A stretch of DNA of 64,000 nucleotides from Fimbriimonadaceae bacterium (lineage in GTDB: Bacteria; Armatimonadota; UBA10988), in contig JADZEX010000033.1 in assembly GCA_020850355.1 (NCBI GenBank), positions 49,764 to 113,763 on the forward strand, read 5' to 3'. The translations under genes and the position numbers were made by a program. The notes beneath the pieces were generated by a model. The model had not been told where the DNA came from. It saw nothing but the letters and a program-made list of their open reading frames with translations, and did no database searches. Below, in pieces: positions 26,624-35,504 of the stretch (positions within the stretch are counted from its first letter, which is position 1; the number at the start of each line of letters is the position of its first letter).

Positions 26624-28339
26624 ATGGACACGCCTCCCGCCGACATCCGCTATCTGCCCACCGGCTGGGCGATTCCGAAGGAGCAGTACTGCGACCAGCC
26701 TTATGTGGTCGTTTGCCGCGACGGCACCTGGGTCTGTGTGTTGACCACCGGGCGCGGCGTCGAGGGGGAGCCGGGGCAGCATGTGATCTCGACCACCTCG
26801 CGCGATCAGGGGCGGACCTGGAGCGCGCCCGTGGACATCGAGCCGGCGGCCGGGCCGGAGGCGTCGTGGGTGATGCCGCTGCTGACCGACTACGGGCGGA
26901 TCTACGCGTTCTACGTCTACAACACCCACAACCAGCGCACTGTGATCAGCGAGAGCGGGCCGATCAAGCGGGTCGACAGCTTCGGCGACCTGATGTGCAA
27001 GTGGAGCGACGACCAGGGGCAGAGCTGGTCGGCCGAGCGGATCGCGGTGCCGATCCGCGAGTTCGCCTGCGACCGGCGCAACGTCTACCAGGGCCGGGTG
27101 CGCTTCTTCTGGGGCGTCGGCAAGCCCTGGACCGACCGCGGGCAGGCCTTCATCGGCCTGTCGAAAGTACACGGCTTCGGGTACGGCTTCTTCACCGGCA
27201 CCGAGGGGATCTTCCTGCGCTCCGACAACGCCCTTACCGAGCGGGATCCGCACCAGGTGGTCTGGCAAACGCTGCCCGACGGTGACGTCGGGCTGCTGTC
27301 GCCGCTGGGGCCGATCGCCGAGGAGCATAACGGCGTCGCGCTCAGCGACGGGTCGCTCTACTGCACCTATCGCACGATCGATGGCTGGCCCTGCCACGCC
27401 TACAGCCGCGATGGCGGGCACACCTGGACGCCGCCCGAGTACATGACTTACTCCCCCGGCGGTCGACGCGTGCGCCACCCGCGGGCAGCCAACTTCGTCA
27501 AGAAGGCGGCCAATGGCAAGTACCTCTACTGGTTCCACAACCACGGCGGCAAGTGGTACGACGACCGCAACCCGGTCTGGGTGCTCGGTGGCGTCGAGCG
27601 CGACGGGCTGCTGCACTGGTCGCAGCCGGAAGTGCTGCTGTACGACGACGACCCGCGGGCCCGGATGAGCTATCCCGACTTCATCGAGGACCAGGGCAAG
27701 TACTACTTCACCGAGACTCGTAAGGACATCGCGCGGGTGCATCCGGTGGACCCCGAGCTGCTGGAAGGGCTCTGGAACCAGGAGACCGCGGCGACGGTGG
27801 CCAGCAAGGGGTTGGTGGTGGACCTGGCGGGCGACGCCTGCGGCCCGAATGCCAAAGCCCCGGCGCCGCGGCTGGGCGACTTCGAGAAGCGGGCCGGCCT
27901 GGCCGTCGACTGCTGGGTGCGCTTCCGCGACCTCACCGCGGGGCAGGTGTTGGTCGATGCCCGCCGGCCGAGCGGCAAGGGCTGGGCGTTGGTAACAACC
28001 AGCGACGGCACGTTCGGCGTGGTGCTGAGCGACGGTCGCACACGGGCCAGTTGGGACGCGGATCCAGGGACGGTGACGCCAGGCAAGTGGCACCATGTGG
28101 CGGTGATCGTCGACGGTGGCCCGAAGATCATCTCGTTCGTGGTCGACGGTGTGTTCTGCGACGGCGGCGAGGTGCGGCAGTTTGGCTGGGGGCGCTTCAG
28201 CCCCCATCTGCGCGAGGTGAACGGCGACGAGCACCTGACGGTGGCGCCGCGGCTGCACGGCGAGTTGGCGCGGCTGCGGGTCTACAACCGGCTGCTGCGG
28301 ACCGCCGAGGCGGTCAGCAACTACCGCGCCGGGCGATGA
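26624..28339 (+). CDS. Sialidase-fold (BNR/Asp-box) protein with C-terminal LamG-like domain
   Basis: 571 aa from ATG 26624 (AGGA 9 nt upstream; ATG 26606 possible). Three Asp boxes are visible: SRDQGRTWSAP, SDDQGQSWSAE and SRDGGHTWTPP, marking a six-bladed sialidase-type propeller (about residues 15-370). Residues about 410-570 look like a LamG/concanavalin domain (GKWHHVAVIVDGG, LARLRVYNRLL). There is no clear signal peptide and catalytic Arg triad assignment is unsure, so glycan cleavage is only probable. ATGA overlap with the next gene. Confidence 0.8.
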   Translation: MDTPPADIRYLPTGWAIPKEQYCDQPYVVVCRDGTWVCVLTTGRGVEGEPGQHVISTTSRDQGRTWSAPVDIEPAAGPEASWVMPLLTDYGRIYAFYVYNTHNQRTVISESGPIKRVDSFGDLMCKWSDDQGQSWSAERIAVPIREFACDRRNVYQGRVRFFWGVGKPWTDRGQAFIGLSKVHGFGYGFFTGTEGIFLRSDNALTERDPHQVVWQTLPDGDVGLLSPLGPIAEEHNGVALSDGSLYCTYRTIDGWPCHAYSRDGGHTWTPPEYMTYSPGGRRVRHPRAANFVKKAANGKYLYWFHNHGGKWYDDRNPVWVLGGVERDGLLHWSQPEVLLYDDDPRARMSYPDFIEDQGKYYFTETRKDIARVHPVDPELLEGLWNQETAATVASKGLVVDLAGDACGPNAKAPAPRLGDFEKRAGLAVDCWVRFRDLTAGQVLVDARRPSGKGWALVTTSDGTFGVVLSDGRTRASWDADPGTVTPGKWHHVAVIVDGGPKIISFVVDGVFCDGGEVRQFGWGRFSPHLREVNGDEHLTVAPRLHGELARLRVYNRLLRTAEAVSNYRAGR

Positions 28340-29526
28340 GCTCGATTGCGGCGGGCGAGGCAGCCCTGGGTCTGTTGCGGCTGGTCCCGGCGCGGGCCTT
28401 GCAGCAGGTGGCTACGTGGCCGGCGGACCGTCGCGAGGCCACGCGCGCCGCGATCTTCATCCACGGTGCGGCCGGGGTGTTGTGGCAGCACCTGGCCCCG
28501 GCGGTGACCGGCGCGCCGGATCCCTGGGTGGCGGCGTTGGCGGAGCAGGCGGCGCGGCTGGCAACGCGGGTCGCCGCACTGCGTGAGGAGCTGCAGCGGC
28601 TGCTGACCGCCGCCCGTGCGCGCGGGTTGCGGCTGCTGCCGCTGAAGGGCTCACAACTGCTGCTCTGGCCCGACCTGCCGGTGACACTGCGGCCCCAGGC
28701 CGACACCGACGTACTGGTGCGACCGGCCGAGCTGCCGGCGACCTTGCGCCTGCTGGCCGACCTCGGCTATGCACCCTACCCTCGGCGGCACAAGCCGCGC
28801 GACCAACGCTGGTACCTGCAGTCCCGCGGCTGCGCGGTCCAGGACTGGCAGGGCGAGAACATCGCCAACCCGCACTGGCTGGAGGTCGGCTGCACCGCCG
28901 CGCACTGGCACGCCGGCCTCGGGGGCGACCTGACCGCCGCGCTGTGGGCTGGGGCCACCGTCGCCGGGCGACTTGACCCAGCCCGGCTGCTGCGACACCT
29001 GGTGCTCCACACCGCCCTCGACCTGCTGCGCCGTTCCGGGCGCTTTGCGCAGCTTATTGCCCTTGGCTGGGTGCTGCAACGGCTCGGACCGGCCGCGGCA
29101 GGCCGCCAGATGGCCACTTGGCAGCAGCCCGGCTGGGCCCGACTGGCCTGGGCGGTGTTGACCCTGCAGCAGCGCTACCGGCCGGTGGCGCTGCCGCCGG
29201 AACTGATCCCGGCCCTCGCCCGTGATGTGCCCCGGGCGCTCGGAGACCTGATCGCCGGGCAGCCGCTGAGCTACTTCAGCTACTGCGACCCACGGCGTGG
29301 CGAGTGGCACGCGGAGCGCGCCTGGCTCGACCCTGGCCTGCCCCGCTGGCGGGCGGCCCGCGGTCGTCTGGTGATGTCGCCGCGGGAGTTCGCCGGTACC
29401 CGACTGCCGCCGGTCATGCCGCACTACCCGGGCTACCTGCGGGAGCGACTGCTGGCCCTGCTCAGACCCCACCGCAGTTCGCGGCAGCCGGGCGCTCCAG
29501 GCACGGCCACCAGTACGCCTGGGTAG
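28336..29526 (+). CDS. Nucleotidyltransferase family protein (NTP_transf_5-like)
   Basis: 396 aa from ATG 28336, overlapping the previous stop. The core LLPLKGSQLLLWP followed by LRPQADTDVLVRPAEL matches the LKG...R-x-x-D-x-D pattern of the putative nucleotidyltransferases of PF14907, often found near polysaccharide genes. The C-terminal half is helix-rich and unassigned. The family role is undefined. The gene is followed by a hairpin repeat and a 530-bp non-coding stretch. Confidence 0.7.
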   Translation: MSSIAAGEAALGLLRLVPARALQQVATWPADRREATRAAIFIHGAAGVLWQHLAPAVTGAPDPWVAALAEQAARLATRVAALREELQRLLTAARARGLRLLPLKGSQLLLWPDLPVTLRPQADTDVLVRPAELPATLRLLADLGYAPYPRRHKPRDQRWYLQSRGCAVQDWQGENIANPHWLEVGCTAAHWHAGLGGDLTAALWAGATVAGRLDPARLLRHLVLHTALDLLRRSGRFAQLIALGWVLQRLGPAAAGRQMATWQQPGWARLAWAVLTLQQRYRPVALPPELIPALARDVPRALGDLIAGQPLSYFSYCDPRRGEWHAERAWLDPGLPRWRAARGRLVMSPREFAGTRLPPVMPHYPGYLRERLLALLRPHRSSRQPGAPGTATSTPG

Positions 29527-29542
29527 CGGAACGGGTGGATGA

Positions 29543-29662
29543 TCTCACGCAGAGGCGCGGAGACGCAGAGTCCATCAAGAAGAAGGTAGCGGAAAGGTCA
29601 AGACGGCCGCTCCGCTAGCCTACTCCTTTCCGACCTCTGCGGCTCTGCGGCTCGGCGTGAGA
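29543..29662. repeat. Intergenic hairpin element, copy 3
   Basis: TCTCACGCAGAGGCGCGGAG at 29543 and the inverse CTCTGCGGCTCGGCGTGAGA ending at 29662. Inner arms GGAAAGG / CCTTTCC extend the hairpin. About 120 nt, non-autonomous MITE/REPIN-like. Confidence 0.8.
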
Positions 29663-30193
29663 CCGCCTGAATCACACCGCAACCACGAAGCGCGATTCCT
29701 TGGAGTCGTCACGCCGCCCAGCCGTTACCGGCGGCCGGAGTCGGCCGGGCCGCGAGTCGACAGCGGGTGGCAGCCGCGACCGCCGCAAGGCCGTCCGAGC
29801 GGCCTGGCAGCCGGGTTCGGCGCGGCGCGCCGGAGCGGCCGGTGGGACGTCGGCGCAACCCCCGGAGAGCCCACCAACCCGCTCCGGCTGTGGGTTACTA
29901 CCGCCCCGCGCGCGGCCGCGCCGAGGAGTCGACGGCGAGCACCGCGCAACCTCCGGTGAGATCCTCACCGTGTCGGCTCCGCCTGGCTTCCAGAGCGGAT
30001 CGGATGGGCCAGCCGGGGACCCGGCCGCGGACGGATTATGTTGACCGCACCGATCCGGGAGGAGGGCGATTCACGGTAGCCAAACAGAGCTTCGCCGGCG
30101 TCGTCGGCGAAGCTCGAAGGGTGGAGCGGAGGCGTCACCTCGGGTGGAGCGGGGTGTCTTATCCGGTAGAGCGAGCGCCATCAGGAGGCAGCG
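29663..30193. other. Long intergenic region, no gene recognised
   Basis: About 530 bp with very high GC and no ORF with good coding character in any frame (Arg/Pro/Ala-rich junk on both strands). I checked by eye for RNase P, tmRNA, SRP and cobalamin-riboswitch signatures and found none. It contains a perfect 11-bp hairpin GAGCTTCGCCG / CGGCGAAGCTC at 30087-30115 without a T tract, about 80 nt before the small gene at 30194. Confidence 0.55.
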
Positions 30194-30409
30194 GTGACTC
30201 TCACAGCGCGCAGCGTACAGCGGTTCACACGCACCGAGCGGCGGGTCTACCAGGCCGCCGTGCAACTGGCCGCCGAGCACCCCACGGGGATCGACGCGCC
30301 GATGCTGGCCGGCAGCCTGGCGTGCGACGAAGAGCGCGCGGCGGCCTGGCTGCAGTGGCTGCGCGCGACCGGAGACTTCGGCCCGGCTGACGAACAGCCG
30401 GCCGCTTGA
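30194..30409 (+). CDS. Small hypothetical protein, winged-helix-like
   Basis: 71 aa from GTG 30194 with a good AGGAGG 5 nt upstream. RFTRTERRVYQAAVQLAAEH followed by APMLAGSLACDEERAAAWLQWL reads like a three-helix DNA-binding fold, but no family is recognised. Its TGA overlaps a TTG that could start the next ORF. A perfect hairpin lies in its presumed leader. Confidence 0.5.
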   Translation: MTLTARSVQRFTRTERRVYQAAVQLAAEHPTGIDAPMLAGSLACDEERAAAWLQWLRATGDFGPADEQPAA

Positions 30410-30438
30410 GCGGACCGGTCGCCCGGCGGACCGGTCGG

Positions 30439-31437
30439 ATGCAGCCGATGGCGCGGCGCTACCTGCTGTTGGTGTTGCTGGGCTGCGGCGCGGCGGCCTG
30501 GGTCCGTCATCACCCGGCTCAACCGCGAGTCGTCGCGCCGCTGGCACCCCAGGCCACCCCAGCGCCCCGCGCTGACGGCTTTCCCCCACCCTGGTGGCCG
30601 GCCTACCTGGCCCACTACCTGCCCCCACGCGAGGGCCTGCGGTACCGCTTGACCACGCCGGACCAGATGCCGCAGGTTTGGGTGGCGGGCGGCACCTTCA
30701 CGATGGGCAGCAGCGCCGCCGAGATGCAGCAGGCCCTGCGACTGCGCCAGCACGACGCCCATGCCCAGACCGACGACCCCACCGACGAGCAGCCGGCGCG
30801 CCGCGCCGTGGTCAGCGGGTTCTGGGCGGACCTGCACCACGTCACCGTGCGCCGCTTCCGGGCGTTCGCCAAGGCCACCGGCAGCAAGATGCCAACGCTG
30901 CCCGAGTGGTGCGGCGAGGACCATCCGATGATGATGGTGACCTGGACCGAGGCGGCCGCCTATGCCCGCTGGGCCGGTCGCCGGCTGATCACCGAGGCGC
31001 AGCACGAGTACCTCGGCCGCGGGGGGCACCACGGTGAGCTGTACCCCTGGACCACCGCCGAGACGCCCGCCGTTGGCGGTGGCAGCGTGGCCGATGAGGC
31101 CTTCCTCCGCCGCTACCCCGGCCGCCTGATCTTCAAGGGCTACGACGACGGCTTCGTGTTCACCGCGCCGAGCGGCAGCTTCCGCCCCAATGCCTACGGC
31201 GTGCTCGACATCGGCGGCAACGTCTGGAGTTGGTGCCGCGACCTGTACGACACCGACTGGTACCAGCGACGTCCCGAGCGCGATCCGCTGAACCAGCGCG
31301 CCGGCCAGGTGCATAGCTGCCGCGGCGGGTCGTACTACCGCAGCCCCTACGACCTGCGGGTCGCCAACCGCGGCCACTTCACCGCCGCCACGCGGTACAA
31401 CTGCCTCGGCTTCCGGCTGGTCTCGCCCCCGGACTGA
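30439..31437 (+). CDS. SUMF1/FGE-fold protein, probably not an active formylglycine generator
   Basis: 332 aa from ATG 30439 (ATG 30448 and a coupled TTG 30406 are alternatives). N-terminal anchor MARRYLLLVLLGCGAAAWV, then the FGE-sulfatase fold: VAGGTFTMGSS, VTWTEAAAYARWAGRRLITEAQHEY, DIGGNVWSWCRDLY and CRGGSYYRSPYDLRVANR...GFRL. True FGE has two cysteines after RGGS (RGGSxxCxxxYC); here these positions are Arg and Asp, so it is likely a sugar-binding or structural relative rather than the enzyme that activates the sulfatase at 1..446. Confidence 0.82.
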   Translation: MQPMARRYLLLVLLGCGAAAWVRHHPAQPRVVAPLAPQATPAPRADGFPPPWWPAYLAHYLPPREGLRYRLTTPDQMPQVWVAGGTFTMGSSAAEMQQALRLRQHDAHAQTDDPTDEQPARRAVVSGFWADLHHVTVRRFRAFAKATGSKMPTLPEWCGEDHPMMMVTWTEAAAYARWAGRRLITEAQHEYLGRGGHHGELYPWTTAETPAVGGGSVADEAFLRRYPGRLIFKGYDDGFVFTAPSGSFRPNAYGVLDIGGNVWSWCRDLYDTDWYQRRPERDPLNQRAGQVHSCRGGSYYRSPYDLRVANRGHFTAATRYNCLGFRLVSPPD

Positions 31438-31440
31438 CGC

Positions 31441-33138
31441 TCACCAGGTCAGCGTGTAGTCCGGCCGGTCCGACAGCTCCACGACCGTCCGCGAGCGATC
31501 CCCGAAAGGCTCGGCCAGTTCGCTGGCCGGCACCCACTGCGTCGCCACGAGGTCGGCGCGGTAGATGTCGCGGGTCGGCTCGAAGCCGGGCACCTGCGAC
31601 CAGTGGCGCCACATGCCGTGGACCTCGCCCGCACGCACCAGCGGCTGCTCGCCCCGCCGGATGCGGTCTCCGACGCGGCGGGCGACCAGCACGCTGACCT
31701 GCTCTTCGCCGTGCCGGATGGCGACCAGGTCGCCGTCGTGGCGGCTGAGGATCGGTCGGCCGCTGAAGCAGCAGTGGAAGACCTGGCTTGGGGCTGGCCC
31801 GGCGGCCCCGCGCAAGGCGTTCTCGGCCTGCGTCAGGGCGGCGGCGGTCTCGTCGTAGAGACGGTTGGCGCGTTCGACGCGCGCGATGTCGGCGGTGCGG
31901 TCGGCGGCGGCGGCCGCCATCATGGCGGTCGCCTCGGCGTAGGCCTCTTCGGCCCGTTGCAGCGCGGCGCTGGCCGGGCGCGAGGTCTGCTGGTGCAACT
32001 GCTGCAGCACCGTCGCCAGCCGGTCGGCCAGCTCGCCGGCCCGCGGTGAGGCGGCGGCGAAGCTGCGTCCGAGCCGCCGCCGGGCGCCAGCCTTGACCAC
32101 CGCCCACCAGGCCACCAGGCCCAGCAGGACCGCCGCCAGGCCACCCACGACGGGTCCCAGCGGGAACGGTCGGGGCGCCGGCGGCGAGGTGGGCGGCGGC
32201 GCCGGCAGGGGCGTCGGCGGGGCGGTCGATTCCGTGGCTGGCGGCTGCGGCGGTGCTGGCAGGGCGTCGGCGACGGCCAGCGCGGCGCGGGTCAGGCGGG
32301 CCGCCAGGCTCTGCTCCTTGGCCGGCCTGGCCAGCGCCTGCTTGACCTGCTGGGCGGCCTGCTGCGGCGTCAGGGTCGGGTTGTAGACCGCCACCTGGCC
32401 ATCGGGGCGACCCGCCAGCAGCAGCACATCGTCGGCCAGCTCGGCGGCCTCAAACAGCCGTTTCGCTTCGCTGGCCACCGGCGCCGCCGCCGGCAGCAGC
32501 GCCACGCGGATCTGCAGTCGCTTGCCCTGCACCCGCTTCCCCAGCGCCCGGAGACTGCGCTGGTCGGCCGCGGTCGGCAACTTGATGCCCTTTGCGACCA
32601 CCAGGGTCTCGCCGCGGCGCAAGCCGGTCACCAGGGGATCGCCGCTGGGCTTGACTGGCTTGGCGGGCTTGACCGGCGCCGGTTTGGCCGCCGGCTGCCT
32701 CGCGGCTTTGGCCGGCGGCTGGTCGGGTGACGCCACGGGAGGGTCGAGCGCGGAGTCGAGGACCGTCATGGTGTTGTTGCGGGCGGTCTTCCAGGCGCCG
32801 TCGAACTCCGTCTTGGACTTCGCGAAGAGCAGCAGCGGGTCGATCTCCTTGGCCTTGGTCAGCTCGTCGCGCGCGACGGCGTACTCCTGCAGGCCCAGGT
32901 TGGCCAGCGCGTGCAGGTACCGCGCCTGCGGGTTCTGCGGCGACTTCTGCACCACCGCGGCGGCCTTGCTGGCGGCCGGCGCGTACTGCTTCTGATCGAT
33001 CAACTGGCGGACCTCGCGCAGCGTCGTCAGCGTCGCGGTGTCCTCGGCCTGCAGGGTCCCGCCGCAGCCCAACAAGGTGGCGGTCAGCCAGGCCAGCAGC
33101 GGCCAGCCGGCGCGCTGCCAGCGCCTCAGGATGCCCAT
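31441..33138 (-). CDS. Lipoprotein with TPR-like region and transmembrane segment, unknown function
   Basis: 565 aa. Signal with lipobox LLAWLTATLLGC (Cys25). Residues 40-115 resemble TPRs (YAPAASKAAAVVQKSPQNPQARYLHALANLG). A Pro/Lys linker follows (about 135-165). Residues 170-275 resemble a TPM-like domain (VALLPAAAPVASEAKRLFEAAELADDVLLLAGRPDGQ). After a Pro-rich stretch there is one membrane helix (GPVVGGLAAVLLGLVAWWAVV), a coiled-coil-like part and a C-terminal beta region. No family recognised for the whole. Starts 4 bp after rmlB. Confidence 0.6.
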   Translation of the reverse strand: MGILRRWQRAGWPLLAWLTATLLGCGGTLQAEDTATLTTLREVRQLIDQKQYAPAASKAAAVVQKSPQNPQARYLHALANLGLQEYAVARDELTKAKEIDPLLLFAKSKTEFDGAWKTARNNTMTVLDSALDPPVASPDQPPAKAARQPAAKPAPVKPAKPVKPSGDPLVTGLRRGETLVVAKGIKLPTAADQRSLRALGKRVQGKRLQIRVALLPAAAPVASEAKRLFEAAELADDVLLLAGRPDGQVAVYNPTLTPQQAAQQVKQALARPAKEQSLAARLTRAALAVADALPAPPQPPATESTAPPTPLPAPPPTSPPAPRPFPLGPVVGGLAAVLLGLVAWWAVVKAGARRRLGRSFAAASPRAGELADRLATVLQQLHQQTSRPASAALQRAEEAYAEATAMMAAAAADRTADIARVERANRLYDETAAALTQAENALRGAAGPAPSQVFHCCFSGRPILSRHDGDLVAIRHGEEQVSVLVARRVGDRIRRGEQPLVRAGEVHGMWRHWSQVPGFEPTRDIYRADLVATQWVPASELAEPFGDRSRTVVELSDRPDYTLTW

Positions 33139-33142
33139 CGGG

Positions 33143-34144
33143 TTACCCCTTGCGTCCGTAATGCTGCTCGAAGAAGGCGCGCCCGCGGGCCTTCATCTCG
33201 CGCCACCACTGCGGATGGTCGACGTACCACTGGACCGTCGCCCGCAGCCCGTCCTCGACCGGCACCACCGGCTCCCAGCCGAGGGCGCGCAGCTTGCGGG
33301 AGTCGACACAGTAGCGCACGTCGTGGCCGGGGCGGATCTTGTCCTGGTCGATGAACCGCAGCAGCTCCTCGCCCTTGCCCACCACCTGCAGCACCAGCCG
33401 GGCGTTCTGCACGATGTTGCGCTCGTTGTCGGCGCCGATGTTGTAGGCCTCGCCCGGCTCGCCGCGCTCCAGCACGGTCTCGATCCCGGCGCAGTTGTCG
33501 TCGACGTGCAGCCAGTCGCGAGTCGCCGAGCCGTCGCCATAGATCGTGATCGGCTGGTCCTCCAGGGCTTGCGTCGTGAAGAACGGCAACTGCTTCTCGG
33601 GGTACTGGTAAGGCCCGTAGTTGTTGGAGCTGCGGGTGATCAGCACCGGCAGCTTGTAGGTCACGAAGTAGCTGAAGGCGAGGCGATCGGCGGCGGCCTT
33701 GCTGGCGGCATACGGGCTGCTCGGCCGGAGCTCGTCGGTCTCGCCGCTGGAGCCGTGCGGCACGGGGCCGTAGACCTCGTCGGTCGAGATCATCAGGAAC
33801 CGCTCGACGCCCAGCGCACGCGCCGCCTCGAGCAGGGTGTAGGTGCCCATCACGCCGGTCCGCAGGAACTCCTGCCCACCGTACAGGCTGCGGTCGACAT
33901 GCGACTCGGCGGCGAAGTGGACGACCTGCTGGCAGCCAGCCATGGCGCGCTGCACCACCGCCGCGTCGCCGATATCGCCGGCGATGAAGGTGACCTGGTC
34001 GCCGAGCGGGTCGAGGTTCTCGCGGCGACCGGCGTAGGTCAGGGCGTCGAGCACGACCAGCTCGTCGGCCGGGTGGCGCTGCGCCCAACGCAACACGAAG
34101 TTGGTGCCGATGAACCCGGCTCCGCCAGTGACCAGCAGCCTCAT
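33143..34144 (-). CDS. rmlB: dTDP-glucose 4,6-dehydratase
   Basis: 333 aa, family length. Rossmann motif TGGAGFIGTNFV, AESHVDRS, the catalytic STDEVYG (Thr-Asp-Glu) and YAASKAAAD (YxxxK), then TRSSNNYGPYQYPEK and GDGSATRDWLHVDDN, all characteristic of RmlB. It converts dTDP-glucose to dTDP-4-keto-6-deoxyglucose for rhamnose and other deoxysugars. No rmlA, C or D neighbours. It overlaps the GH26-like gene by 4 bp (ATGA). Confidence 0.93.
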   Translation of the reverse strand: MRLLVTGGAGFIGTNFVLRWAQRHPADELVVLDALTYAGRRENLDPLGDQVTFIAGDIGDAAVVQRAMAGCQQVVHFAAESHVDRSLYGGQEFLRTGVMGTYTLLEAARALGVERFLMISTDEVYGPVPHGSSGETDELRPSSPYAASKAAADRLAFSYFVTYKLPVLITRSSNNYGPYQYPEKQLPFFTTQALEDQPITIYGDGSATRDWLHVDDNCAGIETVLERGEPGEAYNIGADNERNIVQNARLVLQVVGKGEELLRFIDQDKIRPGHDVRYCVDSRKLRALGWEPVVPVEDGLRATVQWYVDHPQWWREMKARGRAFFEQHYGRKG

Positions 34145-35412
34145 TGCGCCCTCCTCACCTCGACAAAGACCGGCTCCGAGACGACCGGCTCGAGACCGTC
34201 GCGGTGGACCTGCACCTGGACGCTGTAGCGCCCGGGCTCCAGCGCCCCGGGGTCCCACCGGATATGGTACGGCTGCCGGTTGGTCAGGTAACGACCCCGC
34301 CCATCGATCAGCAGCCCGACATACCGCACATCCCAGTCGGCCGGCACAAACACGCCGAGCTCCACCGGCCCGCTGACCACCTGGCCCTGGCGCAGGCCCT
34401 GCAACCCGAACAGCGGTGCCACCACGGGCGGCTCCGGCCGGCTCGGGGCCGGCGGCGGCGGCGTGGCGGCGACCTCGCCGATCACGCGGCTCCGCCAGTA
34501 GTCCCCACCGGTCAAAGCGCGGTAGGCTTCCAGCACCAGCGGCTCGTTGGTCAGGGCGTAGTTGTTGCCGTTGATCTTCTCGCGCGCGCCGTCCAGGCTG
34601 AACCAGTTGATGCCCTTGACCCGCGGGAACTGCGCCGGCAGGCTCTGGTAGAGCGCGCTCATCTTCTCCACGGCGAAGCTCGGCGTCGGCCCGCCCACCA
34701 CGTTGCAGAAACTGGTGGCCGCGTACTCGCAGACCATTACCGGCTTGCGCTCGGCGAAGACCTGGTAGAACGTCCGCAGCACGTCCCGCGGGTCGCGCAG
34801 CGCCGCCGGCTGGGCCCGGTCTTCGTTGTGGTAGACCACGCTGTAGAGGGTCACGCCGACCCAGTCGACCCACTCGTCGCCCGGGTAGTAGGGCAGGTAA
34901 GACTCCGGCGAGCCCGCCGCGACGCACCACACCAGCGCCACGTTGGGGGCCTCCTCGCGGATCACCCGCGCCAGGATCCGCCACTTGTCGACGTACGGGA
35001 TCGGATTGCCGCCGTAAGCCTCCCAGTCGCCATTCATCTCGCTCGCGAAGCGCAGGAAGATCGGCACCCCGGCCGCCCGGGCGGCGCGGGCCCAGTCGCG
35101 CAGGTAGGCGTTGTCGCGCACCGCGCCGAGGCCGGCGTTCGGCTCGAAGCCGATGTGAGCGGCCGCGTCCTGACGTTTGACGCGGCTGATCCAGGCCTCC
35201 GGGAAGGGCATCCCGTAGCCGCTGTAGGTCATGAAGCAGGCGTGCTTCTTGCCCGTCAGCCGTTCGAACAGGGCGAGGTCGCCGCGGCAGACCGGGTCGT
35301 TCTCGACGAACGCCCCAACATAGCACCCGACCGGAGGTTCGTACTTCGCCAACGCCTGCTGCGCCGCGGCCGCGCGCAGCAGCAGACCCAGGATCACGAC
35401 ATGTCGCAGCAT
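34141..35412 (-). CDS. Secreted GH26-like glycoside hydrolase
   Basis: 423 aa from ATG 35412 with signal LRHVVILGLLLRAAAAQQ. GH26-type catalytic residues: acid/base Glu in RFASEMNGDW and nucleophile Glu in VMVCEYAATSF. Other clan A features include WCVAAGSPESYLPYYPGDEWVDWVGVTLYS. A C-terminal Ig-like domain (residues about 330-423; VVSGPVELGVFVPADW) follows. Likely beta-mannanase or related endo-acting enzyme. The start seems leaderless (see promoter feature). Confidence 0.85.
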   Translation of the reverse strand: MLRHVVILGLLLRAAAAQQALAKYEPPVGCYVGAFVENDPVCRGDLALFERLTGKKHACFMTYSGYGMPFPEAWISRVKRQDAAAHIGFEPNAGLGAVRDNAYLRDWARAARAAGVPIFLRFASEMNGDWEAYGGNPIPYVDKWRILARVIREEAPNVALVWCVAAGSPESYLPYYPGDEWVDWVGVTLYSVVYHNEDRAQPAALRDPRDVLRTFYQVFAERKPVMVCEYAATSFCNVVGGPTPSFAVEKMSALYQSLPAQFPRVKGINWFSLDGAREKINGNNYALTNEPLVLEAYRALTGGDYWRSRVIGEVAATPPPPAPSRPEPPVVAPLFGLQGLRQGQVVSGPVELGVFVPADWDVRYVGLLIDGRGRYLTNRQPYHIRWDPGALEPGRYSVQVQVHRDGLEPVVSEPVFVEVRRAQ

Positions 35413-35418
35413 GGCCCC

Positions 35419-35424
35419 ATTATA
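35419..35424 (-). promoter_or_regulatory. -10 element TATAAT giving a leaderless transcript
   Basis: Perfect TATAAT on the minus strand with GGGGCC between it and the ATG. Transcription starting about 7 nt downstream would begin at the A of the start codon. No Shine-Dalgarno precedes this ATG. The -35 is poor. Confidence 0.6.
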
Positions 35425-35504
35425 CCCGGCTGGCGCGTTGCGCGGTCTGAACAGCCTGTGGCCGCGAGCCGCGCGGTATGGCACAATGCCGCCCGGAGAC
35501 CGTG

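Noticed and set aside
29657-30390. Overlapping ORFs of 75-207 aa in the intergenic region
   Set aside because: No start signals, no domain, composition typical of non-coding GC-rich DNA; only the 30194 gene has a good ribosome site.
30439-31437. Formylglycine-generating enzyme for the sulfatase at 1..446
   Set aside because: The two cysteines after RGGS are absent.
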